NCBI GenBank assembly: GCA_016808115.1 | Contig: JAEQBH010000883.1 | Coordinates: 62,001-126,000 of the forward strand | DNA length: 64,000 nt | Direction: 5' to 3' | DNA from: Tetrastigma voinierianum | Taxonomy: Eukaryota; Streptophyta; Magnoliopsida; Vitales; Vitaceae | Shown: piece by piece, positions 11,200 to 22,600 of the stretch | Position numbering within the stretch: the stretch's first letter is position 1 | How the letters are laid out: each line of letters begins with the position of its first letter | Notes under the pieces: generated by a model | The model's database searches: none | The model's input: only the letters and a program-made list of their open reading frames with translations | What the model was told of the DNA's origin: nothing | Translations under genes and position numbers: made by a program

Positions 11200-13559
11200 C
11201 CCGCGACACGACGGATCATTACGACCGCGACCTAGCGCGCACACAGGCGCCTTTTGTGTGCGTGGTGGTCGGTAATTTGTGCTGGTGCGCTGACTGTTTT
11301 TGAACTGATGCGCTGTTCTGATCCTTTGTTTGGATCAGCATTCATGGACCTTTATTCATGGATAGCATTCCGCGAGGATATAAAAAGAGTACAAAATTTT
11401 AAAAATTGTCTTGTGTATGATTTAAAATATAGGATATTCATGTTGCATTCTTATAAATGCATTGGCGTGAGTAATCGAAAATTTTTTAGATTGTGTGAAT
11501 AGTGTCTCGGGGCATATTTACACCGCACAGAATCGTCATTAGTGTTGCATGTTTTGATTACGTGATTTTATGTTTCAAATTGCGTGGAAGGACATATACA
11601 CGGTATGATGTATATGAGAATTATGATTGCGCGATTGTTGCGTAGGAAATTATATGCATGGTGTAATGCGTATAGGAAAATGGTGAATGCTAAGGTTAGG
11701 AACTATGACCTTAGGGATTTGGATAATGAAATGAGCAGGAAAGCTTAGAATTTTATTGAAATAAATGAATTGAGTGATTGGAAGTTAGCGCCATTTAGGA
11801 AATGAGCAGATTCAGTTCATGGTTGTCGAGAATCCCACATTAGTAATTAGTGTGCATTGCTAGTTAAATGAAATAGAAAATTAAATGAATCTTCTTTCCA
11901 TTGGACATATGTAGATGGCAAGTCGGGACCTGAGACGTGAAGTCGTCCACGGTGCTAGTCGGGCACCATTTATTTGAATCGAGCGGGCGCTGTAGAGGCG
12001 TATAAAGAAAAGGCCAGGTTGGGACTGGCGTAAGCCGGTACCTAACAGTGGGCTCCCACGAAGGGTACGAGGGTCACCGAAGGTGTGGACCCCTGATAAA
12101 GGCGCCTTTATTATGGGGTCCACACCGCCAGTATTTCCGGGGAGCCACCCGCCAGTGGGAGCCGCTCGTGCTGTTCGCCGAGTCCCCGGCAACTGCTATT
12201 CAGCACCGTGGCACCGAGCGAAGTCTGCGAAAGGGACTCTTATAGCGATGGGGCACTCTCACTACCCGGCCAGGCTCTGCGGCTGCTTTACGCCCTCATA
12301 CGACCCGAGTGGGTTGAGAGTGAGAAGAGTGGTGAGTGAAGAGAAGGATCTTCAGGGTTTTTAGGCACATCATCCTTCGACATGCATAGGAGGAGGGGAC
12401 TCGATGGTCAGGACAGCCTTGACCAGTGAAAGAGAAGAGATGACATACGGGGCGTCCCGGGATAGAGGCGGAGATGCCCAAGAGGAAGAGGCGGATCCAT
12501 CTTCTTCCCGAGCCGAAAGAAACATAAGACTTGTTTTGCAAGGATATCGAGACGGGGCCCGAGGTCGCCAGGACCCGAGGCGAGGATGGGACATTTAGTC
12601 GACGGGGGGTAGATGTGTTTATTTGCAGGCGAGCTGAACACTGACGGGATTATTCACGGAGGCGGGGAATCGAGGTTATGGGGACACCTCGAGTCCCAAT
12701 CATCGGTGAGGCAGTTAGGGTTGCCGGTTAGGATGGGCGAGATGGTGTCTTACCATTGCTAGCGGCCGGACATATGAGAAGAGTTGCCCCGGAGACATAG
12801 ATCCACAGGTTTGGGGCAACCACAGTCGATCGTGATAGAGACGAGGAGAGGACAGTTTGTTCCTCCGCTAGTATGGATCGGGGGAGACCCGATGCTCCAG
12901 TTCGGGGGTACCACGGCTGATGTGCGAGGAGCGGGTCCGTAGGCCGGGGCAGCGTAGGTCGGTCGAACCGCGGGATTTGCAGGTAGAGTTACGGTGCGAG
13001 ATTGGACGATGGCGATGTTACCGTGCGGCCGGCCCTAGGCATGAGGGCGGGTGTCTGGGAGGCGGAAGCCTCGTAGTGCAGTAGAGCATCTTCGTCGTGG
13101 ATGTGCGAGTGCGTTTATACCTGCATTTGTTTTTCTAATGCATCATGTTCATTAATACATCTTGTGTGACATATTTGGACTTAGAGGTTGAGGCCTTTAG
13201 AGAAGCGAGAAGCCATGTGTGGATGTTCTTCCCTAGGATGTAGGGTGAGAGTTGACCGGATAGGTCGGGATTGTGAGTTAGAGATCTTCAAGATTCTGCT
13301 CATGGTGGACCCTCGGGGGGATTTCATTGAGTAGGGTGTGGGTGCACGGTGACATCGCGTCGAGTCGGATGTGGGTGCATGGTATGGTCATTCACCACTC
13401 TTGGTGTGTGGGTTGAGTTTGTCTTTGGGACTACGTCCAATGAAGACTCATAGTTAGAATTGGGAAATGAAGAGAAATTAATATACGTAGGCGAAAGCGA
13501 GAAGGGGTGGTTAATTCCTAAGGTGAGAAGCACGGAGTTAGGGTGAAGGGAGACCACGA
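11200..13559 (+). other. Non-functional internal region of Gypsy A
   Basis: Expected to hold gag, protease and the start of RT. I can recognise only a short 'gattgtgagttagagatct' word near 13,270 that recurs in Gypsy D at 47,458, between its protease and RT. The rest (GC-rich, overlapping short frames on both strands at 11,880-12,640) cannot be assigned to a domain with confidence. Confidence 0.5.
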
Positions 13560-13985
13560 GTGGTATTGAAGATGCTTGTGTGGGTGAAGGAGACCAGCGG
13601 TAGTATCAAGGTCTTATTAATGGGTGTAGGGCTCGGGAGCTATCCGAATTTACGTGTGGGTGTAAGGGCAGGGAGATCCGGAATTTACGTGTGGGTGTAA
13701 GAGCTAGGGGTATCACACATTTAATGTGTGGAGTGTAAAGTGACCCGGGGAGAGATCCACAGATTTTTATTATTGGGTATAAGAGACCCGGGGAGGTATC
13801 CTGAATTTCTGTGTGGGTGTAAGAAACCAGGGGAGGTATCTCGAATTTTTGTGTGGGTGTAAGAGACCCGAGGGGAGATATCAGAGATTTACGTATGGGT
13901 GTAAAGGGCCTAGGGAGCTATCCACAATTTACGTGTGGGTGTAAGGGCCAGGTGGAAATATTCGAAATTTCTGCAATGAATGTAA
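13560..13985 (+). repeat. Minisatellite inside Gypsy A
   Basis: About nine degenerate copies of a 45-60-base unit with the core 'tgtgggtgtaagagacccgg' followed by 'gagatatcc' and 'gaattt'. It sits where RT and RNase H would be expected, between the protease-linker remnant and the integrase remnant. Confidence 0.8.
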
Positions 13986-14309
13986 GAGAGGCTCCACAGT
14001 GTAGTAGAAGAGTTATGTTGCGAGATGAAAACACACGGTCAGGTTATCACGTAGACTTAGAGTTGAGTGATAGCATTCGGGAGTGACTCGAGATTTGGAT
14101 ACCCCTTTGGAAATTGCATTGGGTGTTTTTGGCGACGAGGGCTCGTTCTATGGATATTATTCGTGACATGGACTAGGTTGGCCAGTCCGTTCGATTGTCG
14201 ATGATTGTGACGCCGTCGGCGATTTACCGCATGGCGGGGTTGTGTAGGGTTAATGTTGTGTGGATTATATACGGGTGTTAAAAGGACCTTGTTTGCGAGC
14301 ATGCGTCAC

Positions 14310-15010
14310 CGGATCATATGGGGTAGCTGGGAGGAGCATTTGCCCTTAGTGGGATCTCCTGCAATGATAGTTATCGGGCGAGTATCTGATAGGCGCCCTT
14401 ATGAGGCATTGTATGGGAGGCGTGTAGATCGCCGTTATGTTGGGCTAGAAGTGGGAGAGAGCTTCATCCACAGGTCCCGATCTGATTAGAGACACCTCAG
14501 GAAGGTGAAACGTCCCAGCCAGCGTCTTCTCGCGGCTCGAGCCGTTAGAGCTATGCGGATGTCTGTGTCGACCCTTAGAGTTCGGAGGTTAGAGATCGTC
14601 TTCTTGAGAGGTGATGCTGGGAGGAGTGGTGAGGATTGCGACGAGGGAAGTTATTGGGATTCATTGGGCCTTTCGAGATGCTCGAGAGGGTAGGCGTATG
14701 GCATACGGGTTGGCTTCCGCCCGGCGTAGTCGGGTGTCACGGGTATTTCATGTCTCATTACTCGGAGGTACACTCCAGATCCAGCTCATGTGGTGGATTG
14801 GGGAGAGATTAAGGTTGACACTGATGGAACCTTCAAGGAGGGACTAGTGTGCATTTTGGATAGCCGTGATCAGGTTTTTCGGCCTTAAGACCGTGAGGAA
14901 ATTTAGTGAGGGAGTCTTGTGATGTATGGAGTGGAGGAGGAGTCGCGTGGGAGAGGGAGGACACGATGCGGGCCACTTATCCCTTTTTGTTTAGGGATGA
15001 AGGTACGTGG
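14310..15010 (+). pseudogene. Gypsy A integrase C-terminus and chromodomain-like remnant
   Basis: Fragments in shifting frames: GSWEEHLPLV near 14,322, PYEALYGRR with VGE and an IHRS..D-type tail at 14,396-14,490, then VFHVS and YTPDPAHVVDWGEI near 14,735-14,810, DSRDQVF near 14,858, and a TMRATYPF-like tail near 14,965. This order is that of the integrase core end, the GPF-like linker and the chromodomain-type end of chromoviral pol proteins. The same order recurs in Gypsy D at 49,800-50,530. Many indels and stops; non-functional as written. Confidence 0.8.
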
Positions 15011-15115
15011 TTTAATCGTTTAATATTTAAGTGACTAGTTTACATGTATGGTATAGTGCACGTTGCATATGCATGTGGGTTGTTGAGATTGTCCAGAATT
15101 TCGGGACGAAATTCC

Positions 15116-15132
15116 TTTTAAGGAGGTGAGAA
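15116..15132 (+). other. Polypurine tract of Gypsy A
   Basis: 'ttaaggaggtgagaa' directly abuts the 3' LTR start TGTAAGACC, following 'gggacgaaattcctttt', a spacing typical of plant Gypsy elements. Confidence 0.85.
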
Positions 15133-16853
15133 TGTAAGACCCGAGAAAATTCCAATTTTTCGGAAAAATGGCAAAATCGTAATTTCGGTCAAAATCCGGA
15201 ATTTTTCTAGATTTTGGATGTGAAAGCAGTTTCAGTTGGAATCATCTCCGCGAAATCTAACTAACGTATCGAATTTCGTTGAATTCGAGAGAGACAGTCG
15301 AGATTTGCATTTTCCGAAGTAATAGAGTATCGGGTGCCTAAAGCGACATGTGATGTGACAAAAGTCACCCATAACATGTACTCATGTGACACATGTTTCA
15401 TGAGTAGAGATGATGGAAATGATTGTGCAGGGGGTGTGCTTAAACGTGTCAAAATCCAAGAGTAGGGACATGGATGGCATTTTGAAAATTTTAATGATAA
15501 TAGGACAAAAGAGCAAATAGTGTCATCCTCTTCCTTTGAAATACAAAGTCAAAAACGTGAGGGAGGAGGGTGGAAAAAAACGAAATCTTACAGTGAGCTT
15601 AGGTTTTGCTTTTAGAGAGAGAGTGTGTGACTTCTCTCTAAGATCCCGGGCGATCGGACCTTCGGATTTCGTTGGGACAAGAAAGAAAGCGGTTCTACGC
15701 AGCGAGGGCTTCGCGTGGAGTGCAGGTTTTTAAGGGTTCCCGGCTGGCTGCCGTAGAGGTAGGAATTTTTATCCTATTTGAGTTACACTTTGTTTAAGTG
15801 TTTTGTGGATGATTGAGTTGATATGAGGCCGTAAGGGGCCGTTTGATCGATCCCAAAACTTAGGACCGAATTATTGGAATTACAGACGCGTTTGGATGGT
15901 CGAGTGACATGTTGGGGGTTGTTTTAGGTGTTTGTTCATAAATTATGGAAATAAATTGTGTGTTAATTAGTGTAAATTGGAAATGGCCATAGATTTTGGG
16001 TTCTAAAGTGAAACCGATGATTGAGTGATTGGTCTTGAAACGATGGCGAGGGTTTCACTTCATTCATGTGAATAATGTTCATGAAATATTTTGTGAGAAA
16101 ATATGCTTGAGTGGTAATTCAAATTGAATTGATCGTGTTTGTTAGATAGTATGCGAATAATTTTGGTGTAATCATTGATAATTTTATATAACATGTTATT
16201 TGTGATTTAAATTATGTAAATATATGCATGATGATATATTTGCATGTGTTATGAATTGTGTTGAAATGGCATGATGCATTTTCATATTACAGGGTAACCT
16301 AGAAATTAGGTGTGAGTGCATGACATGAAAGAAAAGAAGGCGATTTTTTTTTCTCAGCCCATGGCTTAGAGGCAAGTGTGAGGGAGTCGGTGAGGACTTG
16401 GGATATGGGTTGGTCATGTAGACATTCAAGTAGGATTACGTATTTACTTGAGTGTGTGTCTACATTGGATCATTGCATATGCACTTAGGTGGGGAGTAAC
16501 CCATTTAGGGTGATTCCTTCTTGGGCGATAGCTCACCTGTCGAGGAATATTATTTCGGTACGGGCGCTTGGGGCAGCTCATCTTAGAGGCCGATTTTGAA
16601 GAAAGCCGGGTTGTGGCTTTGATGGTTTTTGGGATAATATGTATTAAAATTGTAAATTTTAATATGTATTTGTATTAAGAGTAATGTATAACTCTTGAAC
16701 TATTGGAATATAGTTGGGATCTTTATTGTGTGAGTATTGGTTTCTGGGCCCAAGAGGCTATTTTTACTCATATATGGGTATCGTAATACGAGATGTATAG
16801 ATTTTCCGCGGGTTGACGGGTAGTGAATGGACACCCCGGGTTTGGGGGGTCAC
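15133..16853 (+). repeat. 3' LTR of Gypsy element A
   Basis: Co-linear partner of 8,055-9,738. AT-rich stretches are near identical; GC-rich stretches differ by clustered substitutions and indels. Confidence 0.9.
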
Positions 16854-17060
16854 AATTCTAATGAACATCCTTTGTATTTCACACAACACCTCATTATGTA
16901 ATAAGAATATTTGCGTAATCTATAAAAAAGAAAGCAATTAAACTTATGGAAATAAATGAAAGGTAAGTGAATTAAGTACTTTTCATCATGGTCATCATCG
17001 AAGGTTATATCAGCAACCATTCTCTCTTTATGAGTGATTTTTGGGAATAGTTTCATGCAT
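16854..17060 (-). pseudogene. Ulp1-like pseudogene, 5' side of the Gypsy A insertion
   Basis: On the minus strand an exon-like block encodes KITHKERMVADITFDDDHDEK before an intron-like stretch. A second short block, YKGCSLEL, runs into the end of Gypsy A, and the reading continues on the far side at 8,049 with the Ulp1-like block. Assignment rests on position and orientation more than on sequence, as these residues are outside the conserved protease core. Confidence 0.4.
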
Positions 17061-17766
17061 TAAGGAGGGTTTGAATGTTATCATGATGGGAATTGTATCC
17101 AAGTTTCCCATGCTAGATCTAAAGATGATTTATCCAAGTGTATCCATTGTAGGAATTGTATCCAAATGCAATTGTATGAAAAAAAAAATTATCATGATGA
17201 GAACTTTTAATGATAAATTTTTGTTCTTATTTGTCTATAAAAGAAAGATGTAAATGTATCACAACATATTGAAGAGAAAATTCCATATTTAGTAGAAAAG
17301 TATACAAATTTAAGAAGAGAACAAACATTCAAATTTAATTGAATAATTCCACCCCCACAAATGATCTAAATGTCTTGTTGAGTTCGAAAGAGTGATTCCC
17401 TGATTTAATACATTAAATCATCTTCCACTAGAAATGTCTTATTTTGATATTAGGTAAAGAAAAGCTAAGGTGATTGCCAAGGACATAGAAGTCTAACATT
17501 TGTTGACTACCTAATCTACGAGAATGCATGCTTGATATATCTGATCCTTACAAGCTTCAGTAATATTGATTACACACTATTGCATCTACTTATAAAAATA
17601 TTTGTTGAATTTTATGCTTATCTCTCTTAATTTATTTACATGCAAGTTTAAAATTAGTTAAGAAAAATGTAAGAATAAGTATTTTTCTTGAAACAAGAAG
17701 ATAAGCTTTATCCCGGACGGGGTTTTGAAGCAAAGAAAAACATGAATTAATTCGAGTTTAACCACG

Positions 17767-17842
<76 letters not shown>

Positions 17843-18079
17843 TTTGGAAAAATCCACCTGACTCATAAGTTGGTGTCTTTATTGGAAGGAAACTAGGCGA
17901 TTTATTTTTGGGAACTAGCAGAACAAATCAAGAGATCGGTTCATATATGTTTACTTGTAGTGATTAATTTTCCAATTGGCAGCCAACTTGAATCTAATAG
18001 CTTTTTCTTATGTTCGTAGTTTTCTTGATATTCAATGATCAAATGAACTCTTATGAGTCTAGTAAGATGGTCCATTTTG
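17061..18079. other. AT-rich stretch with a long (AT)n run
   Basis: 17,769-17,838 is an uninterrupted AT dinucleotide run of about 70 bases. The rest shows no recognised exon, element end or transposon protein. Confidence 0.6.
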
Positions 18080-19237
18080 TTTGTAAATGCATTTTGTTAA
18101 ATGTGAATGTTATGGGTCTTTTAAATTTGTAAGTGTTTATGGGATTGCCCGAAAAAGTGTTTTAAGCAATTCTGAGTCAAAAATAGAATAACATAAAACA
18201 ACATCATTTGGAAAGATAATTGAAAATGTCGAGATATTAGGAACTCCGGCTTGGATCGGCCCGGCCGGGTCGAGTCGAGATTCGGTGTGACGCACGAAAA
18301 TAAAATTTAATAAAGCGAAACAAATGTTTTGATTGAAAGCGTCAGATGCCAGGGTTCAAGCTTGAGATCCATGACGGGTCGAGTCGAGTTAGTCATGACA
18401 CTACGAAAAAATGAAAGTTTAATATAGAAACAAAATGTTTTAAACGGGCATCTCAGATCATAAAACGTAATTGCAAAAGGGAGTTGATTAATGGCTTCGA
18501 CCGTGATAGTGATAAGAGTCTAATATGTATTGGTATTCGTCTGATTTTGACCCTGTATGTATCTAATATGACTTGATATGGTTCGATTTGCCATTGTATA
18601 TGTATAAGTTTGTTTGAATATTATATGATATGCCATACATGTAGAAGATAGGGTGAAACTTGTATAAGACATGACCACCAGTAGATAATGATATGGAATG
18701 CGAAAAGGAGCCAAAAATCACATGTATAAAATGAGATGAGTTAGAAGTCACATAGAATAGACTTAGATATATATGCATAAGTAAAAGTAAAAGATAGTGA
18801 TGGCGATTATTGTTATTGGTCGTTCACGCCACATGTATTCCCAACAAGCGTAAAGCATACGGGTGTTCAATCGTGTAAGATGCTTGAAGAAGAGGAGATA
18901 AAAGGACGGGGACATTCCACTGTTGTGATACGGGCCATCTCGAATGGGTGCTCACCAGCCTTTGTTGCGATCCTACGATGTTTGTATTAGATATGTATAT
19001 GTATGTATTTGTATCAGAAATGGGACTTAGTAAATATGTATAAATTTTAATGGATACCATTCCGGTGGTAGTTCATTTGTAAATGTAAATGATTGTTGGT
19101 TACTAAAATCATTGGTACACCACAGATATAAGTTCAGCTCTGGAAAAAAAAAAAAGTAAGAAGTCCCAGTATATGGTTTACGCACCCTGGCTTAGGTTCG
19201 GATCCTTGTCGGGTCGGATAGGAGATCGGGCGTGACA
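18080..19237 (+). repeat. 5' LTR of element B, truncated on the left
   Basis: Begins within 'gtaaatgcattttgttaaat', matching about 22,475 in the 3' LTR. A block of well over 100 bases near 18,975-19,130 is almost unchanged at 23,350-23,505. Confidence 0.85.
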
Positions 19238-19631
19238 AGATTGAATATCGCGAGCCTAGGTTTAGGCGTTTAAAAAAGCCTATGATTGGCGATTCTAGAT
19301 AGAGTATAAGTAGAAAAGATAGAAAAGCATATGTATGAAAAGTGTTGGCCCTGATGCTGGATGTCACGGTATTTGTATAGATGGATGGAGTCCTCTCGGA
19401 TCGATTGAAGAAACTATTGAAAGTGTTAACCACAGGAACAAGGGTTACCAGCTTCTAATCCATAGGAATCATTCAGAAGTGAGAGTCACGCTCCAGTAGG
19501 AACGAATGAAAAGAAAATATAAGAAATGTCATCCAGTAGAAAGACATGAAAATAAAGGATCGACATAGAACATATCACGAATGATAGAGTATGAATTTCG
19601 AGGACAGAAAATTCTTATAAGGAGGGAGGAT
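19238..19631 (+). other. Internal region of element B with primer-site and polypurine signals
   Basis: 'gaatatcgcgagcc' near 19,243 resembles a worn iMet primer site, and 'aaggagggagga' immediately precedes the TGTAACACCC LTR start. About 394 bases, with no domain recognisable. Confidence 0.65.
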
Positions 19632-22600
19632 TGTAACACCCGAAAAAATACCCTAAGTTTCGGACTTGTTTAGGAGTATATTATAAGATAAATAGAAATT
19701 TTGGGAAATAAAGCAGAGACAGGAATTAATAATAAAGCCAAGGGTAAAAAAAACGTAATTTACCAATTGAGGACTATAAATGGCATAAATCAATAAGTTG
19801 ATATGAAATTATGAAAATTGTGAAAAGATGGCATGCCAAAGTGATATAAAATGTGTAAGTTAAATTGAGAATAGAAAGAGGAGATAAAAGGGCTTAAGTG
19901 CAAAAATGAGAAAAAATGTTTAAAAATGTCAAGGCCCAGGCAAGCCTTAGCAAGGTTAAATAAGAGCAATTGGTCTCTCATTTTTGGAACCCAGCGTGAA
20001 TGATGAGAGGAAGGGAGAGAGAGGAAGAAAGAAGAGGGGAAGAGGAAGAGAAGAGAAGAGAAAAGATGAAGAAGGAGGAGTCGAGAGGATTCAAGGTATG
20101 GAACTACTAACTTTGAGTAGATATGGACTTGGTTTGGTATGGATCCTTGGTTTGTTTGGTTAATGGTTTCCCCGAGCCACAGGGTTTGATAAAGTTCATC
20201 CCGACATGAGTTTCTTGTTGGGAGTGGTTTCTTTCTAGGGTTTGATAGGATTTCATCCTAACCCAATAGATTAATGGGAGTAAGGTGGGTAAAACCCCAA
20301 ATGTAAAAGAAAACATGGAATCCTCCCTTTGAGGTTGGATTCATTGATTAATTGCAAGGTAAAATAGTTGGGTTAGAACAAACCCTAACAAATCCTTGTA
20401 GTTGGTATGTGTATGGGTTATGACCCATATTAGAAGTGTTTTGGGGAGAAAATCATGAAAGGTTTTGATGAAAGATATCCATTGAAAGATGATTTGAGGA
20501 TAGTGAGGTTAAAGATGAATTTGAAATGATTTTGAAGTGTATATGAGTATAGATTTGGTTTGGGATGGAAAAGTGTGAAAATGGGAGAAAATACACATTC
20601 TGGGCACTTTTAGGTGACTTCTAATACCGGTACAATTTGAACTTGTCTCAAATTACGAGCCTCAATGTTCTAGTCGTTTAGTGACTTGTACGGTACATGT
20701 TAGACATGTACGATCTGACCCGATGCAGTTTTCCAGTTTGATCAGTTTTGTATTTTGGCCATAACACTCATTTCTTATCGATTTGAGTGATTCAAGTGGA
20801 TAAATAAAAATAGACTTCAAGGAGAACAAAACTTAAGAAAAGGAATCGTCAAATTCTGATCCTAAGCAGCCTAAAAATTCACTCAAAAGTGGGGCAATGT
20901 CTGCAAGCCAAATTCTGGTTCCAGCTTTGAACATAGAGTAGTCCGGGTTGTTTCGGACGTAACTTGAGTTTCGGTGCTCCGAATTGGGTGATTCCAGTTG
21001 GAATAGAACCCTTAGCACCTTATATTTAAAATAATACAATGACATAGAGTCAAACATGAAGTTAGGATCCCAGAAAAATTAGTAATACGAACTGTTCTAG
21101 TGTAATCCGGGTAAACCGACTAGTTTGGCATGAAAATGCCATAACTTTAGTTTGGATGATCCGATTGGATTGATTCAAATTCCTAAGTAAAGTAGATTCA
21201 TAGAGGAATAAGAATATATGAATGAGGTGTGATTTCATAGACATCATATTTCACAAGAATATGAAGTTCCATGTGTAATAGGCTTGAAACAAGGAAAATG
21301 TAGAAAATGAAAAATGTATAGATATGTTCATGAAACATAGAAAATGATATGGAAAATGAAAATGAAAACGAATTGAAACATGAATGGAAATATGTCATGA
21401 ACACATAATGTGGTTAAATGATATATGATTATTATCACATATAACCAGAAAATGCTAACAAATGATAGGAATATATGAATGAGAATACATATGAATGAAT
21501 ATGCGTGAATGAGTATATGAGCAGTATACGTAAATGAGTACATGAATGGTATCGTGAATGAATATATGAATAAGTATACCTGAATGAGTATGAAATAAGT
21601 AGAGATTGAGTATATCTTTGAAAGATAATACGAGTGAAGTGGAATTGAAATTTGATTGTGATTAGTTATGAATGCTATTTGCGAAATATATATAAGTATA
21701 TATATATGATGATTTGAATCATTGTTATTCGAAATGTTTGTCATACATACTCATGTATGCGTGTATTTGCACTACAAGTGAAATTACTGCATAAAAGTAA
21801 ACTGATTTGAAATGTGATATTGAATGTAGTAACATGTGAGGATTCACCGACTGAATTGCCGTCATGAAGGTAGCAAATAATTGTTAAATGCGAAATCACA
21901 TTTACTCTTGAATGACAAGCGGACGAGGATTCAACAACTGAATCTATGCGTGAATGTCGAATTCTATGGCCACATATGTGAGGCGGTTATATTAAATGCG
22001 AAATCACATTGCTCTTGAATGACAAGCGACGAGTTGACAAGCGAATCTGTCATGAATGTCAAATTCTATAGCCATATGTGAGACGGTTATATTAAATGCG
22101 AAATCACATTTCTATTGAATGACAGACATGATTCAACAACTGAATCTGTCGTGAATGTCGAATTCTATAGCCATATGTGAGACGGTGATATTGAATGTTC
22201 GATCACATTGCTACTGAATGGCAAACAGACAGGATTCAGCAACTGAATCTGTCATGAATGTCAATTCTATAGTCAAGGCGAATCATACTGTTAAATGTGA
22301 AATCCCTGCTTGCTCTTGAATGACAACGGGACGAGTTAAACCATTGAATCACATCGTGGATGTTGGATTCTATAGCCAGTATGTGGAATCACAAGCCAGA
22401 AAAGAGAAATGATGGTATTGAAAAGTGTATTTGTATAAGTATTTTACATTACAACGATATTGTACTCGAGAATTGTTGTAAAATGCATTTTGTTAAAATG
22501 TGAATATTATAGGTCTTTTAAATTTGTAAGTGTTTATGGGATTGCTAGAAAAGTGTTTTAAGCAATTACAAGTCAAAAATAGAATAACACCAAACAGCAT

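Larger units (their letters stand above)
8055..16853 (+). mobile_element. Ty3/Gypsy element A, chromovirus-like, decayed
   Basis: A full-length but non-functional LTR retrotransposon. The two LTRs (8,055-9,738 and 15,133-16,853) are co-linear, and both start TGTAAGACCCGAG and end near GGGGTCAC. A degenerate initiator-Met primer site follows the 5' LTR and a purine tract precedes the 3' LTR. Recognisable internal coding is limited to integrase and chromodomain-like remnants at 14,310-15,000; the RT and RNase H region is missing and a minisatellite lies in that area. The element interrupts the Ulp1-like pseudogene. 'aattc' occurs on both sides (8,045-8,049 and 16,854-16,858) and may be the target duplication, although five extra bases separate the left copy from the LTR. 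Confidence 0.9.

Noticed and set aside
10928..11244. Overlapping 60-93-codon ORFs on both strands
   Set aside because: Products of the GC-rich palindromic leader of Gypsy A; no motif, mutually overlapping.
11881..12641. Cluster of overlapping GC-rich ORFs on both strands
   Set aside because: Lies inside Gypsy A between leader and pol; no gag or other domain could be recognised in any frame.
8045..16858. AATTC as a certain target duplication for Gypsy A
   Set aside because: The right copy abuts the LTR, but the left copy is five bases away from the TGTAAG start; kept only as a possibility.
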